The position numbers and the translations under genes are program-made. From contig CANQWA010000016.1 of NCBI GenBank assembly GCA_947627445.1, forward strand, positions 1 to 57,802: DNA of 57,802 nt. The letters are read 5' to 3'. Source of the DNA: an uncultured Ruminococcus sp. (lineage in GTDB: Bacteria; Bacillota; Clostridia; Oscillospirales; Ruminococcaceae). Below are positions 36,171 through 43,557 of the stretch, in pieces. Each line of letters opens with the position of its first letter. Within the stretch, counting starts at the first letter, position 1. The notes under the pieces are model-generated. The model saw only the letters and a program-made list of their open reading frames with translations. It ran no database searches and had not been told where the DNA came from.

Positions 36171-36205
36171 AAAGGACTGACACACAGGTGCATCAGTCCT
36201 TTTTC
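36171..36205 (+). terminator. Intrinsic terminator after the ppk1 transcript
   Basis: AAAGGACTGA pairs with TCAGTCCTTTTT. Confidence 0.9.
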
Positions 36206-36222
36206 TATGCAGAAAAGTTCTT

Positions 36223-36240
36223 AGAGCTTGTTCTCATTTC
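36223..36240. repeat. Single end of the AGAACYTG repeat family
   Basis: AGAGCTTGTTCTCATTTC overlaps the stop codon of the dockerin gene. An inverted mate, AGAACAAGTTCT, lies at 37057-37068 on the other side of that gene. Confidence 0.5.
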
Positions 36241-37037
36241 ATAATCGTTTCCCAGTCCGGCGTCTGTCCCAAAGAGATATAGGAGCTATACAGCAAAATA
36301 AAGTAAGCATCCGTCATTTCTATTTCCAGATTTTTGTTGATGTCTGCGGCAGAAAATGCCACAATCTCGTCAAAACCGGAAGGATCGTCTGTAAAACTGG
36401 TTTTTTGTCCCATGGCAACCTTTGATGTATACATCAGCGTATTATATGCATCCTTCATGTCAATTTTTCCATCACTGTCGATATCCCCCAATGTATAAGG
36501 AATATACTGCAAAGTCACTTCACAAGTTCCTCTCCAGACATCTCCGTCCATAGAAGCTGTCAAGGGCGTGGCAATGACGGCACGGCTCTCTGCCTCTACA
36601 GAATCCACTGTCCATGTAAAGACAGAATCTGCAACATCTGTTGAAAATCCGGTATCATATACCAGTACTCCCTGCTGTGTATAAGCACATCCGGAATCTT
36701 TGTCATCCAGAACGGTAATAGAAAATGATGTGCAGTAGCCTTCCGAAGCGATATCGTATTCACAGCTATCCAGCCAGAACTGATATGTTCCCATACCTTC
36801 CAACAACGTGTTATAATAAGTGATTGCGCCTTCTTCTGTCTGCTTGACAATCTTCACCCGAATATCCCGGTCGCCGCTGACATGCACCAACAGACTGCCT
36901 GCACGGTCAGTGAGATAATCGCTGGCTGTGATTTCCGTAATTTCCGATGCGGCGGCAGAACATACGGGCAGACAAGTGCCCAGGGTCATGATACAAGCCG
37001 TCAGAAACACCAGAAAGTGCGTGATTTTTCTTCTCAT
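36234..37037 (-). CDS. Secreted protein with carboxy-terminal type I dockerin
   Basis: A 267-residue exported protein. Residues 1-29 form a signal peptide ending near VCSAAAS. The middle part (about 30-185) has no catalytic motif I recognise and looks like a small beta-rich domain. The carboxy end carries both calcium-binding dockerin repeats: DIDSDGKIDMKDAY, and about 50 residues later DINKNLEIEMTDAY. A dockerin plugs into a cohesin on a scaffoldin, so the protein should be a cellulosome-like or surface-assembly component. The second loop has lost some Asp and Gly positions. The ATG at 37037 follows GGAGG. It is next to sigK, and is bracketed by inverted repeat ends. Confidence 0.85.
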   Translation of the reverse strand: MRRKITHFLVFLTACIMTLGTCLPVCSAAASEITEITASDYLTDRAGSLLVHVSGDRDIRVKIVKQTEEGAITYYNTLLEGMGTYQFWLDSCEYDIASEGYCTSFSITVLDDKDSGCAYTQQGVLVYDTGFSTDVADSVFTWTVDSVEAESRAVIATPLTASMDGDVWRGTCEVTLQYIPYTLGDIDSDGKIDMKDAYNTLMYTSKVAMGQKTSFTDDPSGFDEIVAFSAADINKNLEIEMTDAYFILLYSSYISLGQTPDWETIMK

Positions 37038-37083
37038 AGCAATTCCTCCGTGATTCAGAACAAGTTCTAACTTTCTATATTTT

Positions 37084-37112
37084 ATTCTAACAAAATCCAC
37101 GGAAAATGTCAA
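37084..37112 (-). promoter_or_regulatory. Promoter of the dockerin gene
   Basis: On the minus strand TTGACA (37107-37112), 17-base spacer, TAGAAT (37084-37089), ten bases beyond the sigK stop. Confidence 0.8.
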
Positions 37113-37121
37113 GCCGCAATT

Positions 37122-37184
37122 TCACTCGATCGTAGTATACCGCTTCCGCAGCTTTTCAATGGCGTGTTTTTCCAACCGGGAAAC
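37122..37184 (-). pseudogene. sigK: 3' part of the split sigK gene (last 20 codons)
   Basis: Read on the minus strand from the GT at 37184-37183, the sequence gives VSRLEKHAIEKLRKRY and then TTIE with TGA at 37124-37122. VSRLEK completes the helix-turn-helix of sigma region 4.2 and AIEKLRKRY is the usual end of sigma-K. There is no start codon and no other reading for it. Joined to 50143-50760 it restores one frame of 226 codons plus stop. It should not be a dead remnant: every codon is intact, so it is a gene part waiting for excision of the element. Confidence 0.93.
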
Positions 37185-37208
37185 TTAGAGTATCGCTTAT
37201 TATAAATG
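37183..37208. repeat. Left recombination end of the sigK element
   Basis: Core AC (GT on minus) at 37183-37184, six bases TTAGAG, then inverted repeat TATCGCTTATTATAAATG at 37191-37208. The repeat runs into the end of the recombinase gene, whose stop is at 37200-37202. Confidence 0.85.
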
Positions 37209-38792
37209 CTCCGGCACGTTTAATTCCTTGAATCTGAAATAAATCAGAACCTCTTTGTTTTCTTTCAATTCGATTCGCTCAATAAGGCTGACAAGCAATT
37301 CCTTGCTGTACTCCTCAGCATTCAGAAACTGTGTGACAAGTTCTTTGATATTTTCCAGATTCAGCTCGATTTCTTTTTCGTCTGAGCTTTCCAGCTCCTG
37401 AATCTTTTCCTTGAGAACAGACTGCTCCTCACAGAATTTTTGGTAAAACCGCTGAAACATTTCATTGCTGATGTTATCCGATAATTTATCATCATAGATT
37501 TTGTCGATTTTGGCTTCAATGGTTTTCAGTTTGTTTTTCAGGTCGGCAGCGTCTTTTTCCTGACGCTTTTTTTCAAACTGCAAAAGCTTTTGTGTTTCGT
37601 CATTGATTTCAGCCATATCCAATTTGCTTAAGAATTGCTGACAGACATTCCTGACCTGTTCAATAACGGCGTTTGTAACGTCTTCCACTCTGATACAATG
37701 GCAGGTGCATTTCTCGTAGGCTGTAAACCTTTGGTATGTTCTGCATACAAAGTAGAGCATTTCACCGCTGGCAAGCTTTCTGTTCATAACACCCAGAAGA
37801 GAACCGCACTCATTGCAGTAAACCAGTCCTTTTAAAAGATAGTCATATTTGCGGGAACGGGTTTTAACACGGCTTTTTATCAGCAAACCGACTTTCTCAA
37901 AAGTGTCCTTGTCGATAATCGGCTCATGGGTGTTTTCTACAACTGTCCATTTTTCTTTGGGCAGCTTATAGCATGAGTCGGATTTATGGCTTAATTTCTG
38001 AACTCTGCCCTGTACCATATTGCCTATGTACACTTCATTCTGAAGCATCTCGCTGATTCGTTCGGAACTCCATAATCCTGAAAATGCCCCTCTTTTTTCA
38101 GACGGCTTTATATTTGCATACATAGCAGGTGTGGGAATATTTTCGGCATTTAACGTCATAGCGATTTGACGGCAGGATTTTCCGTTTAAAGCAAGCTGAA
38201 AGATGTAGCGCACATTGTCGGCGGTTTCCTCATCAATGATGAGATGGTTTTTGTCTGTCGGAGATTTTTTGTAGCCATAAGGCGCTTTACCTCCGATGAA
38301 CAGACCTTTTTTCTGTTTGTCACGCTTGATACTGATGATTTTACGGGAAATATCTCTTGTATACAGGTCGTTAAACATACTCTTGAACATTGCAAGTTCG
38401 CTGGTATAGCCGTCTATTTCGGTATCATAGCCGTCTGTTAAAGCAATGTATCTGACTTTTTTTTCGGGAAAGAAAGTTTCCAAAAGATGTCCGGTATCAA
38501 TGTGATTTCTGCTGAGTCGGGATAGGTCTTTGGTAATTACCATGTTTACCTTTTTATTGCTGATATCCTCGAGCATACGCTTCAGGTCCGGACGTTTTAT
38601 GCTTGTTCCGCTGTACCCATCGTCGATATACACATCGAAGATGTTCAGATGTTCCTTATCAGCATATCCCTCTAACAGTGATTTTTGATTCTTGATGCTT
38701 TCAGAATATTTATCCTTTTTTTCATCATCCTTTGACAGCCTCAGATAAAGGGCTGCGGAGTATCTTTGCGGTTCGTCTATTTTAGGATACAT
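37200..38792 (-). CDS. Large serine recombinase of the sigK element (SpoIVCA-like role)
   Basis: A 530-residue site-specific recombinase. The resolvase domain opens with YSAALYLRLSKDDE, catalytic Ser20, and contains DDGYSGTSIKRPDLKRML and KDLSRLSRNHID. The Recombinase domain covers about 195-300, a zinc ribbon with YCNECGSLLG and later CTCHC follows at about 330-380, then a long charged coiled coil (about 385-490). This is the layout of phage-type integrases and of SpoIVCA. Start at 38792 fits GGAGGTG; an in-frame ATG at 38822 would add ten residues. It sits beside the left end and is the natural enzyme for excision of the element from sigK. Promoter at 38836-38865 is sigma-A-like. Confidence 0.93.
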   Translation of the reverse strand: MYPKIDEPQRYSAALYLRLSKDDEKKDKYSESIKNQKSLLEGYADKEHLNIFDVYIDDGYSGTSIKRPDLKRMLEDISNKKVNMVITKDLSRLSRNHIDTGHLLETFFPEKKVRYIALTDGYDTEIDGYTSELAMFKSMFNDLYTRDISRKIISIKRDKQKKGLFIGGKAPYGYKKSPTDKNHLIIDEETADNVRYIFQLALNGKSCRQIAMTLNAENIPTPAMYANIKPSEKRGAFSGLWSSERISEMLQNEVYIGNMVQGRVQKLSHKSDSCYKLPKEKWTVVENTHEPIIDKDTFEKVGLLIKSRVKTRSRKYDYLLKGLVYCNECGSLLGVMNRKLASGEMLYFVCRTYQRFTAYEKCTCHCIRVEDVTNAVIEQVRNVCQQFLSKLDMAEINDETQKLLQFEKKRQEKDAADLKNKLKTIEAKIDKIYDDKLSDNISNEMFQRFYQKFCEEQSVLKEKIQELESSDEKEIELNLENIKELVTQFLNAEEYSKELLVSLIERIELKENKEVLIYFRFKELNVPEHL

Positions 38793-38810
38793 AATGCACC
38801 TCCAAAATCG

Positions 38811-38828
38811 GCGACCATTCATTTTTTA
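38811..38828 (-). repeat. 18-bp motif in the recombinase mRNA leader
   Basis: GCGACCATTCATTTTTTA on the plus strand; a perfect inverted copy lies at 50073-50090, and a partial copy (GACCATTCATTTTTATA) at 49907-49923 in the vapE leader. In the recombinase and vapE leaders it carries an ATG in frame with the gene. Confidence 0.7.
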
Positions 38829-38835
38829 CGTAAAT

Positions 38836-38865
38836 ATTATAAGACCTTTCCGGCTGTGAAGTCAA
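38836..38865 (-). promoter_or_regulatory. Sigma-A-type promoter of the recombinase gene
   Basis: On the minus strand TTGACT (38860-38865), 18-base spacer, TATAAT (38836-38841). The -10 context TCTTATAATATTTAC is identical at the promoter of the second recombinase (44188). Confidence 0.75.
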
Positions 38866-39002
38866 GAGTTTTTTTGACATAATTCCCTGACCTCCTTTTC
38901 AATGAATAGCATAAGAGATTTTCTTAAGATTTCAGCAACGTCTATGCCATCTTCCTTGTAGAAAACTTTAACTGTAACTACATTATCTGAATTTTTAGCC
39001 AT
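38862..39002 (-). CDS. 46-residue protein upstream of the recombinase, candidate directionality factor
   Basis: MAKNSDNVVTVKVFYKEDG is followed by an amphipathic stretch (DVAEILRKSLMLFIEKEV). The ATG at 39002 has TGGAGG at good distance, which makes it a real gene; the open frame continues upstream without a site. It overlaps the -35 box of the recombinase promoter with its stop. Small proteins encoded next to large serine recombinases are often recombination directionality factors, and TnpW-like proteins of Tn4451-type elements are of similar size and position. I see no decisive motif, so the role is a guess. Confidence 0.6.
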   Translation of the reverse strand: MAKNSDNVVTVKVFYKEDGIDVAEILRKSLMLFIEKEVRELCQKNS

Positions 39003-39163
39003 AGTAAAAACCTCCACATAAAGTCGTATACACTTATACTTATGCGAAAATAGGCTCGTATTTTGCCTGTCCGCATTGCTTATGAGTGGTTTCTTTAAGT
39101 TTGCTGAATGAAGCAAGGAGTAAAGATAACCGAAAAGTCCTCTCGCTTGCAAGCTATGTTTAT

Positions 39164-39185
39164 ATTATATCAGGGTATTTTACCC
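39164..39185 (-). promoter_or_regulatory. Extended -10 promoter and palindrome in the divergent control region
   Basis: TGATATAAT on the minus strand (TATAAT 39164-39169) with a weak -35, and palindrome GGGTATTTTACCC at 39173-39185. The latter lies between the leftward promoter and the rightward one at 39193, a fitting operator position. The leader 39003-39163 shows no further gene. Confidence 0.5.
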
Positions 39186-39192
39186 AAAACCA

Positions 39193-39221
39193 TTGCCAAA
39201 CCCGAAAATATTTGCTATAAT
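39193..39221 (+). promoter_or_regulatory. Promoter of the zinc-binding unknown gene
   Basis: TTGCCA (39193-39198), 17-base spacer, TATAAT (39216-39221) with TGC extension. Confidence 0.75.
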
Positions 39222-39252
39222 TACAGAAAGCAATATTTTTAGGTGGTGCGGC

Positions 39253-40323
39253 ATGAATCGGTTATTCTATCTGTTTTCAGAATCAAAGAAGCTTGAAGCG
39301 ATATATTTATGCGAAGATGGGAATTATATTGATAAGCCGAAACTAAAAACAGGAGTATACCCGATGGGTACACTTCTGTCACGAGCTATCTATTTGCTGT
39401 CGCCTTGGTATGCAGAAAACTTGAGTTTAGCAAAGAAAGATGAAATAATAGCATTAACGCTGAATATAACTCCTAATTACGAATCATCATTTTCATCTAT
39501 TGTATATGAAGATTCAGTAGCTCAGATAGTATTTGAAATGCTGATAAAGAATCAAGAGTATAAGTTAACTCAAGGACGTTATGATAAAAATAACAAGGAG
39601 TTAAAAGAAGTTTTGGATTATATCGGGGAATGTCTAAAGGATATCAGTAAATTAAACAATGAAAAATTAATACAAAAGTTCAACGAACTTGGATATATAC
39701 CGCCGAACCGCAATCTTTATTATACAGAGAAGCAAAATAGGAAATCGACTAACGAAAAAGGTTTGTCTAATAAATATTTCAATCCTGATACTGTCCGAAA
39801 AAGTAAACGATTCTTTATTTTGCCTGAACCACAGATAGCCGAAAATCTGTACGGAGAATTGAAACTGCCCATTTATGTATATGAGATATGCGATATTGTT
39901 GATTTTATTGCTTCTGCTCTGCAATGTGTCTTTGGGCAAAATTATATAGTAGGGAAATGTCAGTTTTGCAATAGTCTATTTATTGCCAAAGACAGAAGAA
40001 CGAAGTACTGTCCTCAAAAGCTGAAAACTGTGAAAAACTGTCAAGAAAAACATAAGCTTCAGACTCAACGTATTCGTGAAAATTCTTCTGAAAGTGAAAG
40101 AGTGCATAAAAATATAAGAACACAGCTCGCCAATAAACTTGGTACTGATGATGAACGCTATAAAGATTTCCTTGACGATAGTAAACAATATCGCCATAAA
40201 ATGCTCAAATGTGAAATTTCAGAAGCAGAATATATCGAATGGATGAAGCAATATTGGGAAGATGTTAAGGCTGAGGAACGGGCAAAAAAGAAAGCAAGTA
40301 AAAAACCAGAGAGTACATCTTAG
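39253..40323 (+). CDS. Unknown protein with a Cys-rich zinc-finger-like region (DUF6076-like)
   Basis: A 356-residue protein without signal peptide or membrane span. The first 200 residues are mixed helical with no motif I know. At about 236-270 there is a Cys cluster of the form C-x2-C-x13-C and a later Cys, FCNSLFIAKDRRTKYC, like the CGNR-type fingers thought to bind nucleic acid. A highly charged helical tail ends in ERAKKKASKKPEST. The architecture recalls DUF6076 proteins, which occur on Clostridia mobile elements; I am not certain of the match. AGGTGG precedes the ATG at 39253. It is the only rightward gene in this half of the element. Confidence 0.7.
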   Translation: MNRLFYLFSESKKLEAIYLCEDGNYIDKPKLKTGVYPMGTLLSRAIYLLSPWYAENLSLAKKDEIIALTLNITPNYESSFSSIVYEDSVAQIVFEMLIKNQEYKLTQGRYDKNNKELKEVLDYIGECLKDISKLNNEKLIQKFNELGYIPPNRNLYYTEKQNRKSTNEKGLSNKYFNPDTVRKSKRFFILPEPQIAENLYGELKLPIYVYEICDIVDFIASALQCVFGQNYIVGKCQFCNSLFIAKDRRTKYCPQKLKTVKNCQEKHKLQTQRIRENSSESERVHKNIRTQLANKLGTDDERYKDFLDDSKQYRHKMLKCEISEAEYIEWMKQYWEDVKAEERAKKKASKKPESTS

Positions 40324-40334
40324 CTTATAAAACA

Positions 40335-40371
40335 AAAACTGATGTGCTTTAAACTTTGCACATCAGTTTTT
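40335..40371. terminator. Bidirectional terminator between converging genes
   Basis: AAAACTGATGTGC and GCACATCAGTTTTT form a 13-bp stem with A and T flanks, serving both the plus gene ending at 40323 and the reverse transcriptase gene ending at 40378. Confidence 0.95.
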
Positions 40372-40377
40372 ATAGGG

Positions 40378-41688
40378 TTATGAAATATCCTGAATATCCT
40401 TTTCAATATCCTGAATTTCTCTTGCCATTATTTTAGCAAATCTCATTTTAATTTGTTCACTGTTAAGCTTCTTAACGTTTTCTCCGTATATTCTTGATAG
40501 TATATCCTTTTTATCTTCGATACTATACATATCAATATTTGGGATATAGTTTGTTTTATGAAGTGCTTGACGAATTTCATGATAGGTACGAACAAACCTT
40601 TTAAATTTTATTTTTGGATTTATTTGATATCTTTTGATGAATTTCTGTATTAGGTTGTCCAAATGGTACAGTAGGCTAATATCAGTGATTTGAGAATAAA
40701 AAAATAACCAGCCATATTTGTGATTGTTTATAATAAATCCTGTGATTTTCAAGTTAACTTTCCATCTAATATACTCATCGTTTTGCAACTTGATTTCACG
40801 AAACAATTTTTCAATGGACTGTTCCATTTTTAGTATACTGCTTTCACGAACTGAAATAAGAGAAGGTGAAATACTATATCCTAAGTATGTAAATCCCTTT
40901 TCTATTTTACCTTCGTCTTTTTTGCTGTTTATTGTAAGATTTAATTCTGCAATATCATCAAAAATCTCCTTTTTAATAATTTGAAAATCCGACTCATTTA
41001 CGAGCAATAAAATATCGTCAACATATCTCCAATACTTTATAGAGACATTACTATTGTATTTTTCATCAATATTAGCCATATATAGATTTGCTAATGAATT
41101 CGATATGGAAAGACCTTCAGGAATACCATCTCTATTAATCTTCATTGTAGAACGTTTTTGAATCGGGGAGGGTAAAGTACTTGTCTGAATAGCATTTGTG
41201 ATAAGTGATAATATTTCTTCTTTGTGTATTTTTTTCTTTATTATTTTGATTAAAATATCTTGATCAATTGATGCAAAAAAAGTCTTAATATCTATTTTTA
41301 TAAAATGAGTGTAGTTACTGAGATTATGAGTGATTTCATTTATAACGATATGAGGCATTTGCGTAATGCATATTTCACCATAAACTTTTTGGAGTAATTC
41401 ATTGAGCACAGAAATAGTAAGTTTATCTTTAATGGTAGGAACGCTTACACAGCGCGGAGGTTTACCTTCGCCTTTGGAAAATAATATTTGTCTGTACCTT
41501 GTGAATTTATATGTTTTATTTTCGGCTTTTTTTAAAATTAAATCAATATTACTATCGAGATTCTTTTTGAAAGTAATAAGTGTTATTTTATCAAGTCCAA
41601 CAGATGGATGTGATATTATTTTTTCGTTGAAATGCTCAATAAGATGGTTTTTGTTAAATAGTTTTTTCCAGGCTTTCCAAGCTTGCAT
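40378..41688 (-). CDS. Reverse transcriptase, defence-associated (unknown-group) type
   Basis: A 436-residue RNA-directed DNA polymerase. Palm motifs in order: FIKIDIKTFFASID (about 129-142, motif A), DGIPEGLSISNSLANLY (about 188-203, motif B), YWRYVDDILLLV (about 219-230, motif C with catalytic Asp224-225) and TYLGYSISP. There is no maturase or HNH endonuclease domain as in group II introns, and the carboxy end (about 300-436) is a helical thumb-like region. It follows a SLATT membrane protein by two bases, and the pair is preceded by a likely structured RNA. That is the arrangement of anti-phage reverse transcriptases (UG/DRT group). AGGGGTG precedes the ATG at 41688. Confidence 0.9.
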   Translation of the reverse strand: MQAWKAWKKLFNKNHLIEHFNEKIISHPSVGLDKITLITFKKNLDSNIDLILKKAENKTYKFTRYRQILFSKGEGKPPRCVSVPTIKDKLTISVLNELLQKVYGEICITQMPHIVINEITHNLSNYTHFIKIDIKTFFASIDQDILIKIIKKKIHKEEILSLITNAIQTSTLPSPIQKRSTMKINRDGIPEGLSISNSLANLYMANIDEKYNSNVSIKYWRYVDDILLLVNESDFQIIKKEIFDDIAELNLTINSKKDEGKIEKGFTYLGYSISPSLISVRESSILKMEQSIEKLFREIKLQNDEYIRWKVNLKITGFIINNHKYGWLFFYSQITDISLLYHLDNLIQKFIKRYQINPKIKFKRFVRTYHEIRQALHKTNYIPNIDMYSIEDKKDILSRIYGENVKKLNSEQIKMRFAKIMAREIQDIEKDIQDIS

Positions 41689-41690
41689 TT

Positions 41691-42245
41691 TTATATAACA
41701 CCCCTGAAAAAGTATAATACGAATGGCAATAGAATCAAAGAAATTTTAATTATTGTTCTCCAAATAACTCCCCAATAATACTTTACCCTAATATTTTTCC
41801 AATCGTTTGTGTCTCGAAAATTCTGTTTGCTTCCTTTTATTGTACAATAATAGTCGAAGGTTATATGATTACTATAATCATGTAGTAAATCACAATAATC
41901 TTCTTCTATTTGTTTTGTATCATCTGTATGTTCTAGTGCAAGTTCTAATTTATGCATAGCAGTATAGTTCTCTCTATACAGTAAAGCTTTCTTTTCATAG
42001 TTCTGAGAATTTAGGTGCATTATGGCAATTAATAATGAAATAGACATAAAAATTGTAATCATGCTTAGTTCGTTATCAGAATTTACATATGACATTATAG
42101 AATAAATAATTGTAATGCATGAATAGTATATATTTATAGCCTGAATGAATGATTGTTTTTGCTGAAGTCTTCTTTCAGCATTAATTCTCGATACTCTTGT
42201 TATCCAAATTTGATTTTTTAGTTTTTCTTTGCGATTATTTTCCAC
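41691..42245 (-). CDS. SLATT-domain membrane protein (candidate effector), SLATT_5-like
   Basis: A 184-residue protein. A basic start (RVSRINAERRLQQKQSFI) leads into two closely spaced membrane helices at about 38-85. A soluble helical part with HKLELALEHTDDTKQIEEDY follows, and a last hydrophobic helix at about 163-182. This is the SLATT plan: two-helix membrane effectors thought to form pores when triggered, with one SLATT family known to sit beside reverse transcriptases. GTG at 42245 has GAGG eight bases upstream; a GTG at 42254 is too close. The gene begins only 12 bases after the T run that ends the structured RNA. Confidence 0.8.
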   Translation of the reverse strand: MENNRKEKLKNQIWITRVSRINAERRLQQKQSFIQAINIYYSCITIIYSIMSYVNSDNELSMITIFMSISLLIAIMHLNSQNYEKKALLYRENYTAMHKLELALEHTDDTKQIEEDYCDLLHDYSNHITFDYYCTIKGSKQNFRDTNDWKNIRVKYYWGVIWRTIIKISLILLPFVLYFFRGVI

Positions 42246-42257
42246 CGTTCTCACCTC

Positions 42258-42395
42258 AAAAAAATTGTATTAGAGCCTGATGTACAAATAATAAACCTTT
42301 TATACTTAAAAGGTCAAATAATCAAACGATTATTAGTTACGGTATCTCCTTGCGGAAATCATGGAAACTCATAGAATCCATAGGCTCTAATACAA
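42258..42395 (-). ncRNA. Candidate structured ncRNA heading the SLATT-RT unit
   Basis: On the minus strand a perfect 14-bp inverted repeat TTGTATTAGAGCCT / AGGCTCTAATACAA (42395-42382 and 42278-42265) encloses about 103 bases. Inside are ACCTTTT/AAAAGGT (42295-42314), AATAATC/GATTATT (42317-42334) and a weaker ATGGA/TCCAT arm (42361-42381). A promoter at 42400-42428 would start the RNA right at the outer stem, and seven T follow its 3' arm. No reading frame occupies it. By analogy with retron and DRT RNAs it may be the template or partner of the reverse transcriptase. Confidence 0.65.
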
Positions 42396-42399
42396 GTAG

Positions 42400-42428
42400 A
42401 TTATAGCATATATATTTTATAAAATCAA
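42400..42428 (-). promoter_or_regulatory. Promoter of the structured RNA and SLATT-RT genes
   Basis: On the minus strand TTGATT (42423-42428), 17-base spacer, TATAAT (42400-42405) with TGC extension. The predicted start falls within one or two bases of the 14-bp stem. The gap 42429-42570 is otherwise AT-rich without a gene. Confidence 0.8.
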
Positions 42429-42570
42429 CACTTTTCTCCAATTTTTTATATAAATCAAGTTATATATTTGGTTAATGTGATAAGAATAATGAAATTTGAG
42501 GAATAATTACGCTCATACTTATTTGTAATTAGGTTTATTGTTACGGTTTAGTTGTAATCTCAAAATCCAA

Positions 42571-42600
42571 GAGCCAGAGAGCATAAAAGCTCTCTGGCTC
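42571..42600. terminator. Strong hairpin ending the PTP-like operon
   Basis: GAGCCAGAGAGC and GCTCTCTGGCTC form a perfect 12-bp stem. T residues are better on the plus side (GTCTTTTT) than on the minus side, where the operon ends. Confidence 0.75.
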
Positions 42601-42619
42601 GTCTTTTTATATTGTCAGA

Positions 42620-43042
42620 TTATTTGTTATCACTAAACGCTTCAAGAGCATCCAACACAGCATAATACACCATTTCGTCAGGGTGGTATCTATCATCACT
42701 GAATATCGAATTGCCCGCTTGGTTAAAATGCTCCAGAATCGCAGCGGTATAGCCTGCACTACGATTCTGCCCCGATTCGCATTGGCATATGATTTGCAGT
42801 CCCTTAGATTTCGCAGAATATACAAATTCTGCTATTTTTCCGGCTTCGGGAAGTTCTGTTTGAAAATCGTCAAGCGGAACGTAGAGTACACTATCTGCTT
42901 TTCCGCTGTAATCAACAAGGGTATAGCTTTTGTCGGTATTGTATCTATCCGGGTCATAAAAGCTGATGACAGCGGTGTTCAGAGGGAAATCACAGTGTAA
43001 AAGATTTCCGATTGATTTTCGTGAGTAAATTGATATTTTCAT
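42620..43042 (-). CDS. Protein tyrosine phosphatase-like protein
   Basis: A 140-residue soluble protein. The phosphatase loop C-x5-R is visible as CESGQNRSAG (Cys88 to Arg94), after a predicted strand GLQIICQ, and an Asp-rich stretch VPLDDF about 30 residues earlier could supply the general acid. The usual His before the Cys is replaced (QC instead of HC). A dual-specificity-like fold is likely; the substrate is unknown. It lies four bases after an unknown gene and in one operon with a serine recombinase. No ribosome site stronger than a short AGA-type one was seen. Confidence 0.6.
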   Translation of the reverse strand: MKISIYSRKSIGNLLHCDFPLNTAVISFYDPDRYNTDKSYTLVDYSGKADSVLYVPLDDFQTELPEAGKIAEFVYSAKSKGLQIICQCESGQNRSAGYTAAILEHFNQAGNSIFSDDRYHPDEMVYYAVLDALEAFSDNK

Positions 43043-43046
43043 ATAT

Positions 43047-43523
43047 TTACATATCTTCCCAAATATCGTTGTAGGGGTCGCAGTTTAATATATCTGAAAT
43101 AGTTATTACCTTGTAATCATGTGGATTGAAAATGATATTTGCTATGCTGTTATTTACTGTAAGTTTACACTTTTCCATTAGTTCATTTCCCAAAAAGTTA
43201 TGATTTGCAAACACATAACAACGAGCATAATGTGAACATTTGACTGGAATGAGATTAGAAGAAATTATACTTTTTATCGTATCGTTCAAAAGCCTTGTAA
43301 TTAAAACGGCATCATCTTCACAACAATTATCAGCATTATCTATACACCATTGATTGATTCCTTCCCACGATGCGTTTATAACATCTATATCCTCAAGATA
43401 GTGATTATTTTCGGAAAAGGTATGATATCCGTCTATTACAAATAGTTTTTCATTGGCTTGGTATTTTTCCCAATCAATAAAACTTGAGCAGACATTTTCA
43501 TTTAAATATTCATAAAGTTTCAT
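43047..43523 (-). CDS. Unknown cytosolic protein in the second-recombinase operon
   Basis: A 158-residue acidic protein with no recognised motif, signal or membrane span. It has several scattered Cys and Trp residues (NADNCCEDDA). The ATG at 43523 follows CGGAGG, so the gene is real, and it overlaps neither neighbour. It stands between the recombinase and the PTP-like gene with small gaps, suggesting common transcription. Confidence 0.7.
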   Translation of the reverse strand: MKLYEYLNENVCSSFIDWEKYQANEKLFVIDGYHTFSENNHYLEDIDVINASWEGINQWCIDNADNCCEDDAVLITRLLNDTIKSIISSNLIPVKCSHYARCYVFANHNFLGNELMEKCKLTVNNSIANIIFNPHDYKVITISDILNCDPYNDIWEDM

Positions 43524-43557
43524 AATGGTTACCTCCGAAGTTCTGATTGTTGCTTTA

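Noticed and set aside
34805-36193. A 462-codon open frame on the minus strand opposite ppk1
   Set aside because: It lies opposite ppk1 and the C_GCAxxG_C_C gene, has no ribosome site, and its composition (many His, Cys, Phe) is that of an antisense shadow.
40378-41688. Group II intron maturase
   Set aside because: No maturase/X or endonuclease domain and no intron RNA domain V nearby.
42265-42395. A classical retron
   Set aside because: The RNA has a1/a2-like ends, but the reverse transcriptase sits behind a SLATT gene and I do not see the retron-specific motifs with certainty. I report it as a SLATT-RT unit with ncRNA.
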